From: Bacillota bacterium
GTDB taxonomy: Bacteria; Bacillota; Clostridia; Peptostreptococcales; Acidaminobacteraceae
DNA length: 10,206 bases
Assembly (NCBI GenBank): GCA_023443345.1
Contig: JAEZUZ010000056.1
Coordinates: 1-10,206 of the forward strand
Direction: 5' to 3'
Below the pieces are notes generated by a model. The model ran no database searches and was not told where the DNA came from. It saw nothing but the letters and a program-made list of their open reading frames with translations. Positions 1 to 5,632 of the stretch are shown one piece after another. The translations under genes were made by a program, and so were the position numbers. Within the stretch, counting starts at the first letter, position 1; each line of letters opens with the position of its first letter.

Positions 1-830
1 TCTTGAAGTAGATATTGTTCTTCTTCGCTTAACTTCTCTACTTCATATTTTCTCCTATCCCTATAGATATCATCTAATTCAATCCAAGAGGATTTCATTC
101 TATTTAAAGAATCATCAATTTCTGGAAAAAATTTCTTAAGAAGTCTCATTGAATCTAAAGCACCATCTATAGAGTTTAGAGCATCATTTATATGATCAAA
201 TGCTTGAGTATTTAAATCATTTATGTAATAACTTTCTTGAAGCTGGCTTATCTTATTTTCTAAATATAGATCATCTTCACTTAGATTTAGTTCCTTAATT
301 CTTGTATATGCATCTCTTATAAATGCACTATTTTGAAGAGATTTCTCTAGTAATGATAATTTATGATTGTTCTCATCTATTGACTTACAAATATTTTCTA
401 TATTACTTTTTAAAGATAAAATTTCATTAGAAAATGTATCTATTGTATTAATCTGATTGATTGGCTTAATTAAAAAATTATGCTGTTTTTGTGAATATAT
501 ATCTACTAAATTAGGGGTTAATTCCTCAAGAGCAGTAAAACTTAAAACTTCTCCATTTACTCTATATATACTTCTAGAAGTTGGGAATACTTCTCTACTT
601 ATCGATATCAATTCTCCATCTTTTTCAAAGAGCAATTCAAAATATGCCTTCTTATCTTGGTCTCTCAATATTTCATTGTTTACTTTTTTACCTAGTGCTA
701 TTTCTATTGCTTGCATAAGTATAGATTTACCTGCACCAGTTTCACCTGTAATTACAGTGAGACCTCTATTAAAATCAATATGAAGTTTAGGTATTAAAAT
801 ATAATTTTCAACTCTAAGTTCTCTTAACAT
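1..830 (-). CDS. recN: DNA repair ATPase RecN, N-terminal part (3' end beyond window)
   Basis: RecN is an SMC-like ATPase that acts early in double-strand break repair by gathering DNA ends for RecA-dependent recombination. The visible 276 residues cover the ATP-binding head and the first part of the coiled coil. The Walker A motif GETGAGKS is at residues 29-36, after the typical start in which the N-terminal strand leads to GLTVITGETGAGKS. Further RecN-like segments are SREVFPTSRSIYRVNGE (around residues 80-96) and LVDIYSQKQHNFL. From about residue 130 the chain becomes Leu/Lys/Glu-rich, as expected for the coiled coil. The ATG at 828-830 lies inside the end of tlyA (7-base overlap) with an AGGGAA ribosome site 5 bases upstream. 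The Walker B and signature motifs would lie beyond position 1, so completeness cannot be judged. Identification is firm. Confidence 0.95.
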   Translation of the reverse strand, partial: MLRELRVENYILIPKLHIDFNRGLTVITGETGAGKSILMQAIEIALGKKVNNEILRDQDKKAYFELLFEKDGELISISREVFPTSRSIYRVNGEVLSFTALEELTPNLVDIYSQKQHNFLIKPINQINTIDTFSNEILSLKSNIENICKSIDENNHKLSLLEKSLQNSAFIRDAYTRIKELNLSEDDLYLENKISQLQESYYINDLNTQAFDHINDALNSIDGALDSMRLLKKFFPEIDDSLNRMKSSWIELDDIYRDRRKYEVEKLSEEEQYLLQ

Positions 831-1624
831 AATAATTCCCTATGAGCTTCTATAACAACTTTTTCAATATCTAATTCTCTGTCTACTGAATTTTTTCTGC
901 TTATATGACATATAAATTCAATATTTCCCTTTGCACCCTTAATAGGTGAATAGTCAATATTTTCTATTTTAAGACCTATACTTTTTAAATAATTAGTTAT
1001 TTCAACTAAAACTCTAAAATGTACTTGTCTATCACTTATTATCCCCTTTTTACCGACATCTTCTCTTCTTGCTTCAAATTGAGGTTTAATAAGTATTACA
1101 GCTTCTACATCTTCACTTGAAACTTCAAGTATTTTTTCAATGACAAGTTTAATACTTATAAAAGATACATCTAAGGTAAAAAATTCTATATCTTGAGATA
1201 TATCGTCTCTGCTCAAATTTCTAAGATTAAATCTTTCCATTAAAACTATATCTGGATGATTTCTCAAACTGTAATGCATCTGACCATAACCTACATCTAT
1301 TGCATAAACTTTTTTAGCACCATACTCAAGCATAACTTGAGTAAAACCACCAGTTGAGCTTCCACCATCTAGACAAACTTTATCTCTAATGTTTATTGAA
1401 AATTTATCGATAGCTTTAATCAATTTATGAGCAGCTCTACTTACATAGGGATCTTTTTCTTTTATAAATATTTCTAAATCTAAACTAGAATCAAATAACT
1501 CTCCAGCTTTTAGTACCTTTTTGTCATTTACAAATACATATCCAGCCATTATGAGACTTTTTGCTTTGCTTCTAGTATCAATAATTGCCCTTTGTACAAG
1601 TATTTCGTCAATTCTTTGCTTCAT
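824..1624 (-). CDS. tlyA: TlyA family rRNA 2'-O-ribose methyltransferase
   Basis: TlyA proteins methylate ribose 2'-OH groups of cytidines in 16S and/or 23S rRNA using S-adenosylmethionine; which rRNA sites are modified here cannot be told from sequence. At 266 residues it has the family length. An S4 RNA-binding domain spans about residues 1-60 (RIDEILVQR, then SKAKSLIMAGYVFVN). The FtsJ-like Rossmann domain follows, with motif I LDGGSSTGGFTQ at 85-96. The family's K-D-K-E catalytic set is readable as K67 (SRAAHKL), D152 (DVSF), K180 (IKPQFE) and E236 (GNIEF). Its ATG shares one base with the upstream stop codon (TAATG), and an AGGAAG site lies 8 bases before it, so translation is probably coupled to the membrane protein gene. 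Older annotations call this family hemolysin A. In Bacillus tlyA also precedes recN, usually with ahrC between them; here recN follows directly. Confidence 0.95.
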   Translation of the reverse strand: MKQRIDEILVQRAIIDTRSKAKSLIMAGYVFVNDKKVLKAGELFDSSLDLEIFIKEKDPYVSRAAHKLIKAIDKFSINIRDKVCLDGGSSTGGFTQVMLEYGAKKVYAIDVGYGQMHYSLRNHPDIVLMERFNLRNLSRDDISQDIEFFTLDVSFISIKLVIEKILEVSSEDVEAVILIKPQFEARREDVGKKGIISDRQVHFRVLVEITNYLKSIGLKIENIDYSPIKGAKGNIEFICHISRKNSVDRELDIEKVVIEAHRELLC

Positions 1625-2163
1625 TAGAACAACTTCCTATGAATTATTCTCTCTATTGCATCTACTATATATGAAAATCTATATACAATTTCTTTAGATT
1701 TCTTTAATGCTATAGTCTTTCCATATGCCTTCCCGCCAACAGTTACAGCAGATGTAAGTGAAGACATCAATACTGTTAAAAGTGAAACATTGCTTATTCT
1801 AATATCATATTTAGAAATACTTATAATTATTATAGCTGCTACTGACCCACTTATAATTCCAGAAATATCGCCAACTACATCATTGCAAAAATTAGAAACC
1901 ATTGCAGATTTATGTAATAACTCTACAGCCCTCTTACTTGCCTTTACTTTTCTTGCTGCCATTGAATTAAAAGGCTTAATATCACACATAGCAAAAGCTA
2001 TTCCAATCATGTCAAAAAATATACCTGTAAAAATAATTATCAGATATACAATCAGGGCAAATACTATATTTAAATTTCTAAGGACCATTTCTGAGAGCAC
2101 AGCAAATGCCATTGAAAGAAACAATGTCAAAAGCGTCACTCTTAGAACCCAAAGCTTTAGCAT
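1624..2163 (-). CDS. oapA: OapA-like membrane protein, partner of OLE RNA (DUF21-like)
   Basis: A 179-residue integral membrane protein with four hydrophobic segments at roughly residues 5-27, 32-58, 99-118 and 126-146, and a short basic C-terminal tail. The stretch from about residue 54 to 108 (IGIAFAMCDIKPF, then a basic helix, then CNDVVGDISGIISGS) resembles the core of DUF21/CNNM/CorC proteins, but there are no CBS domains. OapA is the known membrane partner that holds OLE RNA at the cell membrane; the complex has been linked to stress tolerance and magnesium homeostasis. I assign it from length, four-helix topology, DUF21 resemblance and position immediately after the OLE-like RNA and before tlyA. 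A strong AAGGAG site (2169-2174) lies 5 bases before the ATG, only a few bases past the closing helix of the RNA. Automatic annotation might call it a CorB-like or hypothetical protein. Confidence 0.86.
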   Translation of the reverse strand: MLKLWVLRVTLLTLFLSMAFAVLSEMVLRNLNIVFALIVYLIIIFTGIFFDMIGIAFAMCDIKPFNSMAARKVKASKRAVELLHKSAMVSNFCNDVVGDISGIISGSVAAIIIISISKYDIRISNVSLLTVLMSSLTSAVTVGGKAYGKTIALKKSKEIVYRFSYIVDAIERIIHRKLF

Positions 2164-2168
2164 TAATT

Positions 2169-2174
2169 CTCCTT
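2169..2174 (-). promoter_or_regulatory. Ribosome binding site of oapA
   Basis: A perfect AAGGAG Shine-Dalgarno sequence sits 5 bases upstream of the oapA ATG. It begins only 5 bases after the 3' strand of the helix that closes the OLE-like RNA (2180-2187), so RNA folding or OapA binding could in principle affect access to it. That regulatory idea is inference. Confidence 0.8.
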
Positions 2175-2179
2175 AATAA

Positions 2180-2675
2180 ATGGTGGCTATGATTTTAATA
2201 AATGTTACGTCTTAGGTCCAGTAGGGTTTCCCATTGTCATACTGTAAGTCGCCTTATCAGCAGTTCCCTTTTAAATGACAATTCCAATTGTCGCCAATAT
2301 AGAGACTGGATTACCACTGAGAACGTACTATAATCTTAAAACATATCAGTCTAGGAGTTTTCCTCAACGATATATAGCGCTGCTATCCTTTTTTGCAGTG
2401 TGGGTTTAGTTAAACGTCCACCTCACTCCACTCAAGGCAAGCTACACTGCATTTTGTCGCCAAATATGCAGGTGTCATCTTACAAATGTAAGTCTCCACG
2501 AAGCAAGGGCTAGCTTGCATGCCATTGTAAGTTACCCCCATCTTCTTACTCTCAACAAATGCCCCTATCTGGGCGATAAAAGCAAATATCAAGAACTTCA
2601 TCGATATGCTCTTTGACGGATTTTTAGGGCCGCCTTCACAAGCAATATATATCGACTAGAATACTGTACCACCAT
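2180..2675 (-). ncRNA. ole: OLE RNA (ornate, large, extremophilic non-coding RNA)
   Basis: This roughly 496-base stretch holds no convincing protein gene and has about 42% G+C (177/420 in 2221-2640, hand count), while adjacent coding DNA is near 23%. Its ends pair: AUGGUGGU at 2675-2668 with GCCACCAU at 2187-2180. Internal helices seen by eye are 2654-2646 with 2376-2368 (9 bp), 2451-2444 with 2401-2394 (8 bp) and 2352-2347 with 2308-2303 (6 bp), plus local hairpins at 2561-2574, 2479-2492, 2277-2292 and 2224-2232 (GGG-AAA-CCC). OLE RNA is known from anaerobic, halophilic and alkaliphilic Firmicutes in an operon with nusB, xseA/B and ispA upstream and oapA, tlyA and recN downstream, exactly the arrangement here. 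It forms a membrane ribonucleoprotein complex with OapA, and with OapB and OapC encoded elsewhere. This copy is shorter than the roughly 610-base B. halodurans RNA. The exact ends are inferred from the closing helix. Confidence 0.87.
2277..2292 (-). repeat. Perfect palindrome / hairpin within the OLE RNA
   Basis: The minus strand reads GACAAT-TGGA-ATTGTC, a 6-bp stem with a four-base loop; the whole 16-base element is almost fully self-complementary. It lies in the 3' third of the OLE-like RNA and is most simply a local hairpin of that RNA. It could also be a dimerisation site because of the palindromic loop; that is speculative. Confidence 0.6.
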
Positions 2676-2687
2676 ATTATAATTATA
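2676..2687 (-). promoter_or_regulatory. Tandem TATAAT motifs, possible promoter for the OLE RNA
   Basis: Immediately after the ispA stop codon the minus strand reads TATAAT twice in a row (2687-2682 and 2681-2676). Counting 7 bases from the first copy puts a start site at about 2675, the first base of the helix that closes the OLE-like RNA. No convincing -35 hexamer is at the right distance: with 17-base spacing the hexamers are ATAGCT and AATAGG. Such AT-rich matches also arise easily by chance in this genome. The alternative is that the RNA is only cut out of the operon transcript. Confidence 0.33.
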
Positions 2688-2689
2688 CA

Positions 2690-3532
2690 CTAATTTTGCC
2701 TATTAGCTATTAAATCAATCAAGCTTTTAAAACTAGAAGTATTGTAATCTAGAGATAGTTTATCAATAGTTTCGTATATAAATTTAAGCTGATAATCTAT
2801 CATTTTTTTTACTCTGTCTTTGCCTATTAAAGATAGAAGTGTAGATTTATTAGCTTTTTGATCTTTACCTATTGTTTTGCCCATCTCTTCAAATGTCGAT
2901 TCACAATCAAGTAAATCGTCTTGAAGTTGAAATACTAAACCTAGAGCAAGTGACATCTCCTCTAAATCTATATTTTTTCCACTTCTTAATGCTGCTCCTT
3001 GAATTGAAGCTGCTATAAGTTTTGAAGTTTTATTTTTAATTAATTCTAATACTTGATCTTCATATGTTTGCTTGTTTTCTAAATTCATATCTAACATCTG
3101 ACCATTTATCATTCCACATGCCCCTACAGCATTAGATAAATATTGAGCAGGTTTATAAAACCTAGAGTCTTTTTGTATATTTAAAAGTAATTCATATGCT
3201 CTATTAAGAAGAGCATCTCCAGCTAATATTGCTGTAGCTTCCCCAAAAACTTTGTGATTTGTCAACTTTCCTCTTCTATAGTCATCGTTATCCATTGCAG
3301 GTAAATCATCATGTATCAAACTATAAGTATGTATCATCTCTAGCGCACAGGAAAATACATAATCTTCATAGCATATTTCATCTAACATATCTATAGTTGT
3401 CAGATAAAGAAGAGGTCTTATCCTCTTTCCTCCTGCAAAAAAACTATATTTCATTGAGTCAGCTATTAGAGAATCTAGATTGAGTAGATCAGATGCAATT
3501 TCATTAAATTTCAATAAAAATGTCTTCTTCAT
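2690..3532 (-). CDS. ispA: Short-chain polyprenyl diphosphate synthase (geranyl/farnesyl diphosphate synthase)
   Basis: A trans-prenyltransferase that condenses isopentenyl diphosphate with allylic diphosphates to give C10-C15 products, feeding quinone, undecaprenyl and other isoprenoid synthesis in the cytosol. At 280 residues it is a little shorter than typical IspA (about 290-300). Visible motifs in order are GGKRIRP (34-40), the first Asp-rich motif DDLPAMDND (D75, D76, D81), GDALLN (105-110), GQMLDM (144-149) and the second Asp-rich motif QDDLLD (D205, D206, D209), followed by GKTIGKDQKANKST. The sequence YSLIHDDL before the first Asp motif is the usual IspA form. The ATG lies 29 bases inside the end of xseB, so translation is coupled. 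It closes the protein-coding run xseA-xseB-ispA and is followed at once by the OLE-like RNA. No dxs gene follows it, unlike in Bacillus. Confidence 0.94.
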   Translation of the reverse strand: MKKTFLLKFNEIASDLLNLDSLIADSMKYSFFAGGKRIRPLLYLTTIDMLDEICYEDYVFSCALEMIHTYSLIHDDLPAMDNDDYRRGKLTNHKVFGEATAILAGDALLNRAYELLLNIQKDSRFYKPAQYLSNAVGACGMINGQMLDMNLENKQTYEDQVLELIKNKTSKLIAASIQGAALRSGKNIDLEEMSLALGLVFQLQDDLLDCESTFEEMGKTIGKDQKANKSTLLSLIGKDRVKKMIDYQLKFIYETIDKLSLDYNTSSFKSLIDLIANRQN

Positions 3533-3686
3533 TTACCATTTTCTCAAGTCTATAAAGTTCTTCCTTAAGTTCTTTAAGAATATCCTTAGCTTCTTTATAT
3601 GTCTTAATTTGTTCTTCCAAATTATTTGAAGAATTAATTTTCTCTTTGAGTTCTTCCAATTTTTCTAATTGTTTATTATAATCCAT
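3504..3686 (-). CDS. xseB: Exodeoxyribonuclease VII small subunit
   Basis: The small subunit of exonuclease VII, a helical protein that binds in several copies to the XseA subunit and is needed for single-strand DNA degradation. This 60-residue form is short for the family (often 65-80) and divergent. It keeps the two-helix pattern: YNKQLEKLEELKEKI, a short connector (NSSNN), then LEEQIKTYKEAKDILKELKEEL, matching the family's LE-eSL-lYeeG-eL scheme without its usual glycine. The ATG overlaps the end of xseA by 11 bases, with a GAGGA-like site upstream, and its own end overlaps ispA. Identity rests partly on this position between xseA and ispA; by sequence alone it would be a generic coiled-coil protein. 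Confidence 0.86.
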   Translation of the reverse strand: MDYNKQLEKLEELKEKINSSNNLEEQIKTYKEAKDILKELKEELYRLEKMVNEEDIFIEI

Positions 3687-4899
3687 CTATTAATTTCCTC
3701 TTATCAATTGATTTAACCTCTGATGTAACAGATCCTTCATTAAAATATGTGGTTATGATATCACCTGTTTTTATATCATCTTTATTTACAATTTTTGAAT
3801 CTTTAGTCACTAGAGAATATCCCTTTTCAAGTGGATACATTGGATTAATATATTCTATAAATTTTTCCTCATTTTTTATTCTAGTAACTAGATCACTAAT
3901 TATTCTATTTATCTTGTTTTTTAATTCTAAATCTAATTTATTTAGATAATCTATTTTAATTTTGTACTTATTCCTAAAAGCGTATTCTAATGATTTTTCT
4001 TGCAAATCTACTTTAAGTGAGATATTTGATAGAGATAGTTTAATTTTATCTGAAATCACATTTAATCTATTATCCCACATACTTAAAATATCTGATACAT
4101 TTGAGGTTGCATCATAAGCTGCCTGAGTGGGTGTTTGAGATCTTAAAGTTGAAACTAATTCTATTAAAGTAATATCAGTTTGATGTCCAATTGCAGAAAT
4201 GACAGGAATATCCAAATTTGCAATATATCTGCAAAGAAATTCATCATTAAAGCAATTTAAATCTTCATAACCTCCGCCACCTCTTGTAATTACTATTAAG
4301 TCATACTTATTTTTATCAATATCAATAGCAGAACTTATTGAACTACATATATCACTTGCTGCCTGAGTTCCCTGCATAGTAGAATTGATATGTTCTACAT
4401 TACAAAAAGGATTTCTATTTTTAAAAGCGTTCATAAAATCGTGATATGCTGCAGTATTGCTAGAGGTTATTAAAAGAATATTATTAGGCAATTCTGGGAT
4501 TATTTCATTCTTCTTTTTATCTAATAATCCCTCTTCTTTAAATTTATTTTTTAAATTATTTAAATTAACTAAAAAATCCCCTTCTTCAAGAGTTTTTTCA
4601 ATCTTATTTACTATAAATTTTAAATCTGCCTTTTTATCAAATACTGAAATATTGCCTTGAAATATGTATTTATCACCTTCTAAAAACTCAAATTTTATCT
4701 TGGGTGTATTTAAATATGACATAAAACAACTAATACTATAGTCGCCTTCTTTAATAGTAAAATAATAGTTTCCATTGCCATACTTATTTATTTTACCAAC
4801 TTCAGCTTTGACTTTTATATTATTAAAATTTGAATAAGTAATATAATTTTTTAATCTTGTATTTAAATCTTTTACAGAAATAAAATTATCTTTTTTCAT
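3676..4899 (-). CDS. xseA: Exodeoxyribonuclease VII large subunit
   Basis: The large, catalytic subunit of exonuclease VII, which cuts single-stranded DNA from both ends into oligonucleotides during repair and recombination. I place the start at the ATG at 4897-4899 (407 residues): the protein then begins MKKDNFISVKDLNTRLKNY, matching the family, which reaches its SV-eLN motif within a few residues. The longer frame to 4947 adds 16 unrelated residues and overlaps nusB more. An N-terminal OB-fold (about 20-100) is followed by the catalytic domain with ITSSNTAAYHDF, VITRGGGGYEDL and CFNDE, then an internal helical region and the C-terminal segment PLEKGYSLVTKD. The motif normally GHETD reads GHQTD, and RAPTP reads RSQTP, so this is a divergent member. 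It overlaps nusB by 14 bases and xseB by 11 bases, indicating tight coupling. Confidence 0.93.
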   Translation of the reverse strand: MKKDNFISVKDLNTRLKNYITYSNFNNIKVKAEVGKINKYGNGNYYFTIKEGDYSISCFMSYLNTPKIKFEFLEGDKYIFQGNISVFDKKADLKFIVNKIEKTLEEGDFLVNLNNLKNKFKEEGLLDKKKNEIIPELPNNILLITSSNTAAYHDFMNAFKNRNPFCNVEHINSTMQGTQAASDICSSISSAIDIDKNKYDLIVITRGGGGYEDLNCFNDEFLCRYIANLDIPVISAIGHQTDITLIELVSTLRSQTPTQAAYDATSNVSDILSMWDNRLNVISDKIKLSLSNISLKVDLQEKSLEYAFRNKYKIKIDYLNKLDLELKNKINRIISDLVTRIKNEEKFIEYINPMYPLEKGYSLVTKDSKIVNKDDIKTGDIITTYFNEGSVTSEVKSIDKRKLIDGL

Positions 4900-5287
4900 C
4901 TGCAACTCTTCCAAGCACTCCATTGATAAATGCAGGAGCCTTATCAAGAGAATACAATTTAGCTAGTTCTACAGCTTCATTTATACTCACTTCTACAGGA
5001 ATATCCTTCATATAAATCAATTCTATTGTTGAAATTCTAAGTATTGCAAGTTCTACCTTATTGATTAACTTAGTAGAGTAATTTTGCATAGCCCCATTTA
5101 AAATTTCATCTATTTCTTGAACATGTTGATGAAACAAATCTAAAACTTCTTTGAAATATTGTCTATCTCTATCTTTTTCTATTTGAGTTAATATTTCCTC
5201 AATATCTACCACAAAGTCTTTTCTAACACTCATTTGGTAGAATATTATCATTAATTTTTCTCTTGTTTTAATTCTAGTGTAAATCAT
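4886..5287 (-). CDS. nusB: Transcription antitermination factor NusB
   Basis: NusB is a small all-helical RNA-binding protein that, with NusE (ribosomal protein S10), binds boxA in nascent RNA and assembles the antitermination complex used in rRNA operons. The 133-residue length is typical. The N-terminal KTREKLMIIFYQM corresponds to the family's first helix (REkAlqaLYq). The C-terminal core contains NKVELAILRISTIELIYMKDIPVEVSINEAVELAKLY, then KAPAFINGVLGRV, all strongly NusB-like. An AGGA site lies 5 bases before the ATG. A strong terminator hairpin ends only 14 bases before the ATG, leaving no room for a promoter in between. Transcription must therefore read through that hairpin or start inside the preceding gene and still cross it. 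NusB heads the operon nusB-xseA-xseB-ispA-OLE-oapA-tlyA-recN. Confidence 0.94.
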   Translation of the reverse strand: MIYTRIKTREKLMIIFYQMSVRKDFVVDIEEILTQIEKDRDRQYFKEVLDLFHQHVQEIDEILNGAMQNYSTKLINKVELAILRISTIELIYMKDIPVEVSINEAVELAKLYSLDKAPAFINGVLGRVADEKR

Positions 5288-5296
5288 AAAATTCCT

Positions 5297-5323
5297 AAAA
5301 AAAACACCTTGGAAAAGGTGTTT
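5297..5323 (-). terminator. Intrinsic terminator between the CD1247-type gene and nusB
   Basis: On the minus strand AAACACCTT (5323-5315) pairs perfectly with AAGGTGTTT (5310-5302) around a TTCC loop, and a run of eight T follows at 5304-5297, part of it inside the stem. This is a classic rho-independent terminator. The upstream stop codon (5324-5322) overlaps the base of the stem, so ribosomes finishing that gene would cover the hairpin. The T-run abuts the nusB ribosome site, so any message for nusB must cross this element. Confidence 0.85.
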
Positions 5324-5624
5324 ATTGATTGTCTTGAACTGTTTCTAGATCATCATCTAAATCTTGATCATCTTCATCGAACAAATCATAATCATCTTCT
5401 TCATCATAATCTAGACAATCATCGCAAATGTATTCGCTAAGTTCATCTATTTCGTCATAGATTTGTTCTACTTCATCAGAAACATATTCATCTAAATTTT
5501 CAAACTCCAATGCCATATCTTCTAAAACATCTAATATTTCTAAAAGAATTTTTCCTTCTTTGGTCTTGTCATTTAGCCTAAGACCTTCAGCTAGTCCTTT
5601 TAAATAATTGACTCTATTTACCAT
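5322..5624 (-). CDS. CD1247 N-terminal domain protein with acidic tail
   Basis: A 100-residue protein whose N-terminal part (YLKGLAEGLRLNDKTKEGKILLEILDVLEDMA, roughly residues 7-38) matches the CD1247 N-terminal domain, a short family common in Clostridia and of unknown function, sometimes misnamed as AraC-type regulators. Residues 45-60 continue an acidic helix. Many relatives end in a zinc-ribbon-like segment; here only a single CDDC (67-70) remains, followed by an extremely acidic tail (about 72-95, mostly Asp and Glu). A strong AGGAGG site precedes the ATG, and only 8 bases separate it from the efp stop. In other clostridia a gene of this kind also lies near efp and nusB, so position supports the assignment. 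The acidic tail could bind metal or a basic partner such as a ribosomal protein; that is speculation. Confidence 0.8.
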   Translation of the reverse strand: MVNRVNYLKGLAEGLRLNDKTKEGKILLEILDVLEDMALEFENLDEYVSDEVEQIYDEIDELSEYICDDCLDYDEEDDYDLFDEDDQDLDDDLETVQDNQ

Positions 5625-5632
5625 ATAACCTC

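Noticed and set aside
1790..2176. Plus-strand open frame opposite oapA (128 codons), and similar plus-strand frames opposite recN, trmR, xseA and mltG
   Set aside because: They lie antisense to well-recognised genes and match no family I recognise; long antisense frames are expected opposite such biased codon use.
2410..2601. A 63-codon minus-strand reading frame with a signal-peptide-like start and four cysteines (MKFLIFAF..., CFVETYICKM)
   Set aside because: It lies wholly inside the OLE-like RNA, has no good ribosome site, matches no family I recognise, and its second half coincides with RNA helices (2444-2451, 2479-2492). The richer G+C that lengthens the frame is explained by RNA structure. 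A small peptide cannot be fully excluded without ribosome profiling.
2607..2616. TGCTCTTTGA on the plus strand, resembling a boxA antitermination element
   Set aside because: All genes and the RNA are transcribed from the minus strand, so the motif would not appear in the transcript; a single 10-base match is weak evidence.
2164..2690. Foreign insertion or mobile element suggested by the abrupt rise in G+C
   Set aside because: No terminal repeats, target duplications or transposase remnants are visible, and the position between ispA and oapA is the standard OLE site. Structured RNAs commonly have raised G+C in AT-rich genomes.
4900..4947. Longer xseA start giving 16 extra residues
   Set aside because: The added residues are antisense-like sequence read from the nusB 3' end, do not match the family, and increase the nusB overlap from 14 to 62 bases.
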